Below, one piece after another: positions 34,507 to 36,864 of a stretch of 36,864 bases of DNA. A program made the translations under genes and the position numbers. Every line of letters begins with the position of its first letter. Position 1 is the stretch's first letter. Origin of the DNA: Methanomicrobia archaeon (GTDB lineage Archaea > Halobacteriota > Bog-38 > Methanoflorentales > Methanoflorentaceae); the NCBI GenBank assembly GCA_015660915.1, contig JACTTZ010000001.1, forward strand, positions 1 to 36,864. Direction: 5' to 3'. A model generated the notes under the pieces. The model saw only the letters and a program-made list of their open reading frames with translations. It ran no database searches and had not been told where the DNA came from.

Positions 34507-35288
34507 ATGGCAAAGAAAGATCTATTGAATCCATCGGACATCGACAAAGCAATCGCGCGAATTGCAGATGGGTTACCTGAAAATGCAGTCAACGCGTTGG
34601 AGAAACTAGCGAAGAGTCCAACCATACAGACACTTATTCAATTCATTCCCGGGGTTTGCCCTGCTTTCGGCGTAGCAGTAGCTACTACATATGACAAAAT
34701 CCATGAAATACGCTTTCGCACATTTTTCGATGAGCTTGGTAAGGGAAATATCACCTTGACCAAACAGGACGTCTTAAACTACGAATTCCTTCACGCTTTC
34801 ATAAATACAGTGAAATATGTTCTTGAAACAAGAAGAAGGGACAAGATTAAGCTTTTTGCCAATCTCTTCACCGTTTATTGCCAAAACAACGTTTTGACGA
34901 AGATGCAGATGATTATGAAGACTTTTCGAAAATACTTGATGACCTAAGCTACCGTGAATTTCAAGTACTATGCATACTCCACGGCTTTGAAAACGATCCT
35001 ACATATTATAGACAAGTGGATAAAGATTGGAACAAGCTTCAAATAGCGTCATTATTCTGGGATGACTTTCTTGACGCACTGCAAAATGAATTGAATATAG
35101 CTAAAGACCAAGTACCGGGTGTTTTAGAGAGATTGAGCAGAACTGGCCTCTACCAGACTTTTGTAGGTTCATTTATCGATTATGCGGGGGATCGTGGTCA
35201 TCTGACTCCGCAGTGTTATTCTCTTCTTGATGCAACGAGATTGGGTGAGTTGGAGGGCCGGAACGAACGCCTCCATCTCTTGCTTTAA
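34507..35288 (+). pseudogene. Frameshifted gene of unknown family
   Basis: Two overlapping frames make one coherent protein of about 260 aa. The first (MAKKDLLNPSDIDKAI..., or from a GTG at 34492) runs through IRFRTFFDELGKGNITL, FLHAFINTVKYVL and RRDKIKLFANLF. Near 34885-34895, beside short A and T runs, the sense continues in the -1 frame with FDEDADDYEDFSKILDDLSY and REFQVLCILHGFEN. The pattern of DELSYREFQ after a kinase-like helical bundle matches a widespread hypothetical family I cannot name. One missing base (true mutation or assembly error) explains the break. It lies 186 bp after the Mrr-like gene; a T/A-rich TTTTTAAATC near 34450 may be its promoter. Confidence 0.6.
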
Positions 35289-35348
35289 CCACTCCCACAC
35301 CGCTCTTCGTCAATCCTTATTCAGGCCACGTTTTTACTACACTGTGCT

Positions 35349-35536
35349 ATGCACAATGATTGCGTAGAAGTCGATGAGCTCCTATTAGAATTAGCGGACT
35401 ACAAGAACGATTACGCAGACGTGGCAGCCGAAAGGCTTTTACGGAAGTGCTCGAACAGCTGGGAGCTTACCAGTACCTACAAGACCGCGTGCACGATGCA
35501 TGGATCCCAGACCGCGCACGGCTCATTATCGTTTAG
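35349..35536 (+). pseudogene. Element C2: small gene related to C1, with a -1 frame break
   Basis: Starts MHNDCVEVDELLLELADYKN in the frame of 35349. After AAER the homology with C1 continues one frame back as AFTEVLEQLGAYQYLQDRVH, DAWIPDRARLIIV, ending in TAG at 35534-35536. Read with a single -1 shift the product would be about 62 aa, acidic at the N-terminus. The break is at the same place as in C1. The Shine-Dalgarno sequence of the next gene begins immediately at the stop, as in a two-gene unit. Confidence 0.45.
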
Positions 35537-35548
35537 ATGAGGTAAAAA

Positions 35549-35779
35549 ATGACTGAAGGCATAGATACCAAAAGACAAAATGAATACGAACCGGACGTTA
35601 CGCCGGGAGAGTTAGCAGCCGACTTTTCGGCAGACCCAGAGATCCACGGACATCATCATCTGGAGTACTTACAGATCGAGAGCGATACGAAGGCGAACGA
35701 AAAGAGCTGCGGCGACGAGTTCCTTAACACTTTTGAGAATCTTAAACGTCGATACCTCGTCAGAGGGCACAGAAAGTAA
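35549..35779 (+). CDS. Small acidic protein of unknown function
   Basis: 76 aa, acidic (EYEPDVTPGELAADFSADPE), with a His-rich GHHHLEYL segment and a basic C-terminus (ENLKRRYLVRGHRK). It starts at an ATG with a clear Shine-Dalgarno sequence GATGAGGT five bases upstream, which overlaps the end of C2. Not recognised; the layout (C2 then this gene) suggests a two-gene unit. Confidence 0.6.
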   Translation: MTEGIDTKRQNEYEPDVTPGELAADFSADPEIHGHHHLEYLQIESDTKANEKSCGDEFLNTFENLKRRYLVRGHRK

Positions 35780-35921
35780 TTATGAAGATCAAAACCTGAT
35801 TCATTTAGCATTTTGCTTGAAAGTTTGAAGACGGCCGTCTCTAATGCACTGGATGGATCATGCATCTGATGCCCATTGCCTCGATTAGAGACGCTGGATG
35901 TTTAAAAAGAGGAGAGGTCCG

Positions 35922-36864
35922 TCAAATTTCAACCGTTCTCCTCATGTCTTTTTTTACGAGTTCGAGCAAGCAATATTGATAAGGCAAACCCTCAGGTTTT
36001 TCATAGAATTTGTCCCGCAGACGTCGATAAATGTCTTCTATCAGGTCTTTGTTGTCTGCGTAAAGTCCGATCCGCATCGACGATTCACTCCAGGCCCGGA
36101 CCACCTGGGCCAGGGTAGCGGCAAGCTTGGACCGTTCCTGTGGGTCGTCCATCTTGTCCTGCGCCTTAGTAAAATAGGCGCACGGGACGGTCAAGGGGTC
36201 ACAGGCGTTTACGGCAAAACACCTAAGATCGTTTTCATCCAGCAAACGTAACATTTCATGGGGCGAGGCAAAGTAATCCGGTATGAAAATAGCGTTTAAC
36301 TCAGCTTCGGAAAGCTTTTTCTCCTCACATAACTCTTGGCAAATGTCCCTGAGGTTGTTATATCCAGGCGACGCTGGCCACCGGTCGTCCCCCAGATTGG
36401 CAAGGTTGGCAAAAAATAAAGCACCCCCCTTAACCAGCGACTTCGAGCATTCGTGCAGAAACGACCGCCAATCCGCTTTCCATTTTTCCGCAAATTCTCT
36501 ACGTTCCGAATCTGGCAACTGGTTGGGCTGTATGCAGAGGGGATGCTGAAAATATTCAGGTCCAACCGTTTTGGCATTCAGCCAGTGCAGCGCAGCGGAC
36601 GAAAAACCGATCCGGAGTTTGCCTGTTATCTCAGGAAATGGTTCATAAAAAGATCGCTGGATGTATTGGGCCTCTACATGCTGTAATTTCGCTAATGCCG
36701 AGGTTGCCCAGAACCTCTCGAAATTCGCCGGATCCGCCAGATCTATATAAACTAATTTGATGGTTAGCGTGGGATTCACCTCGTGAAGCTGGCAGATGAC
36801 TGCTTCAAACAACTCGCTCGAATTCACGCCGTCTGCGGCGCCGTAATCGGCGATCACAAACACC
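35922..36864 (-). CDS. SABATH-family SAM-dependent carboxyl methyltransferase, 5' end outside the window
   Basis: At least 313 aa, truncated at the right edge: the codon at 36863 is GTG in a frame still open, and the family N-terminus would precede VFVIADYGAADGVNS (SAM-binding motif). Other family blocks are LVYIDLADPANFERFW, RSFYEPFPEITGKLRIGFSS followed by AALHWLN, and GALFFANLANLGDD. SABATH enzymes methylate carboxyl groups of small molecules; they are best known from plants, and bacterial homologues exist. The substrate is unknown. The base composition looks somewhat more GC-rich than the adjacent accessory genes, compatible with a different origin. Confidence 0.85.
   Translation of the reverse strand, partial: VFVIADYGAADGVNSSELFEAVICQLHEVNPTLTIKLVYIDLADPANFERFWATSALAKLQHVEAQYIQRSFYEPFPEITGKLRIGFSSAALHWLNAKTVGPEYFQHPLCIQPNQLPDSERREFAEKWKADWRSFLHECSKSLVKGGALFFANLANLGDDRWPASPGYNNLRDICQELCEEKKLSEAELNAIFIPDYFASPHEMLRLLDENDLRCFAVNACDPLTVPCAYFTKAQDKMDDPQERSKLAATLAQVVRAWSESSMRIGLYADNKDLIEDIYRRLRDKFYEKPEGLPYQYCLLELVKKDMRRTVEI

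Noticed and set aside
34878-34904. Programmed -1 frameshift site in the broken gene
   Set aside because: No slippery heptamer in phase and no obvious downstream structure; mutation or assembly error is simpler.
1-36864. CRISPR array, insertion sequence transposase, or in-frame TAG (pyrrolysine) readthrough
   Set aside because: No regularly spaced direct repeats, no transposase frame, and no coding frame that continues past TAG with family homology was seen.

Overview
The window reads as a chromosomal segment from a methane-metabolising euryarchaeon. It encodes a Mer-type methylene-tetrahydromethanopterin reductase (cut by the left edge), methanogenesis marker protein 12, a complete soluble heterodisulfide reductase set with an HdrA-MvhD fusion, and a coenzyme M biosynthesis pair (cysteate synthase and a fused sulfopyruvate decarboxylase). 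The archaeal mevalonate enzymes, archaeal-type AlaRS, several AT-rich TATA boxes about 26 bp from start codons and an intron-containing tRNA-Thr also point to Archaea. The cysteate-synthase route, the fused ComDE and the HdrA-MvhD fusion suggest Methanosarcinales or related ANME-type lineages; the exact taxon cannot be fixed from the sequence alone. TAG serves as an ordinary stop.

Layout. 1-9 kb: partial mer with a hairpin terminator, an Lhr-family helicase, a serine-protease-like SDH protein, a tiny membrane protein, a membrane-anchored protein with an AbiTii-like domain, pdxS and a small conserved-looking gene. 9-13 kb: alaS-thrC operon. 13-17.4 kb (minus strand): pyruvate:ferredoxin oxidoreductase porCD-porA-porB, marker protein 12 and tRNA-Thr(GGT). 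17.5-21.6 kb: mevalonate entry genes, with HMG-CoA reductase on the plus strand and HMG-CoA synthase, thiolase and DUF35 protein on the minus strand, followed by tRNA-Pro(GGG). 22-29.8 kb: a sulfur and thiol cluster, in which hdrC-hdrB-hdrA/mvhD-COG1900 (homocysteine synthesis type) runs leftward from a 140-bp AT-rich promoter region and cysteate synthase-comDE runs rightward from it.

29.8-35.9 kb is an accessory, defence-like region: an ApeA-like HEPN protein, an Mrr-like nuclease, a frameshifted gene of unknown family, and two pairs of related small elements (A/B on the minus strand, C1/C2 on the plus strand). The order is A - ApeA - C1 - small gene - B - nuclease - broken gene - C2 - small gene, as if two cassettes with different cargo lie in tandem. 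The right edge cuts a SABATH-type carboxyl methyltransferase.

The core genes fit together: Por links pyruvate, acetyl-CoA and ferredoxin; acetyl-CoA feeds the thiolase/HMG-CoA synthase/HMG-CoA reductase chain for archaeal lipids; CoM made by the cysteate synthase/ComDE pair is a component of the heterodisulfide that Hdr enzymes reduce. The most unusual observation is that the MvhD part of the HdrA fusion appears to have lost the cysteines that normally bind its [2Fe-2S] cluster, the last ferredoxin motif of HdrA lacks one cysteine, and the N-terminal cysteine motif of HdrB is also non-canonical.
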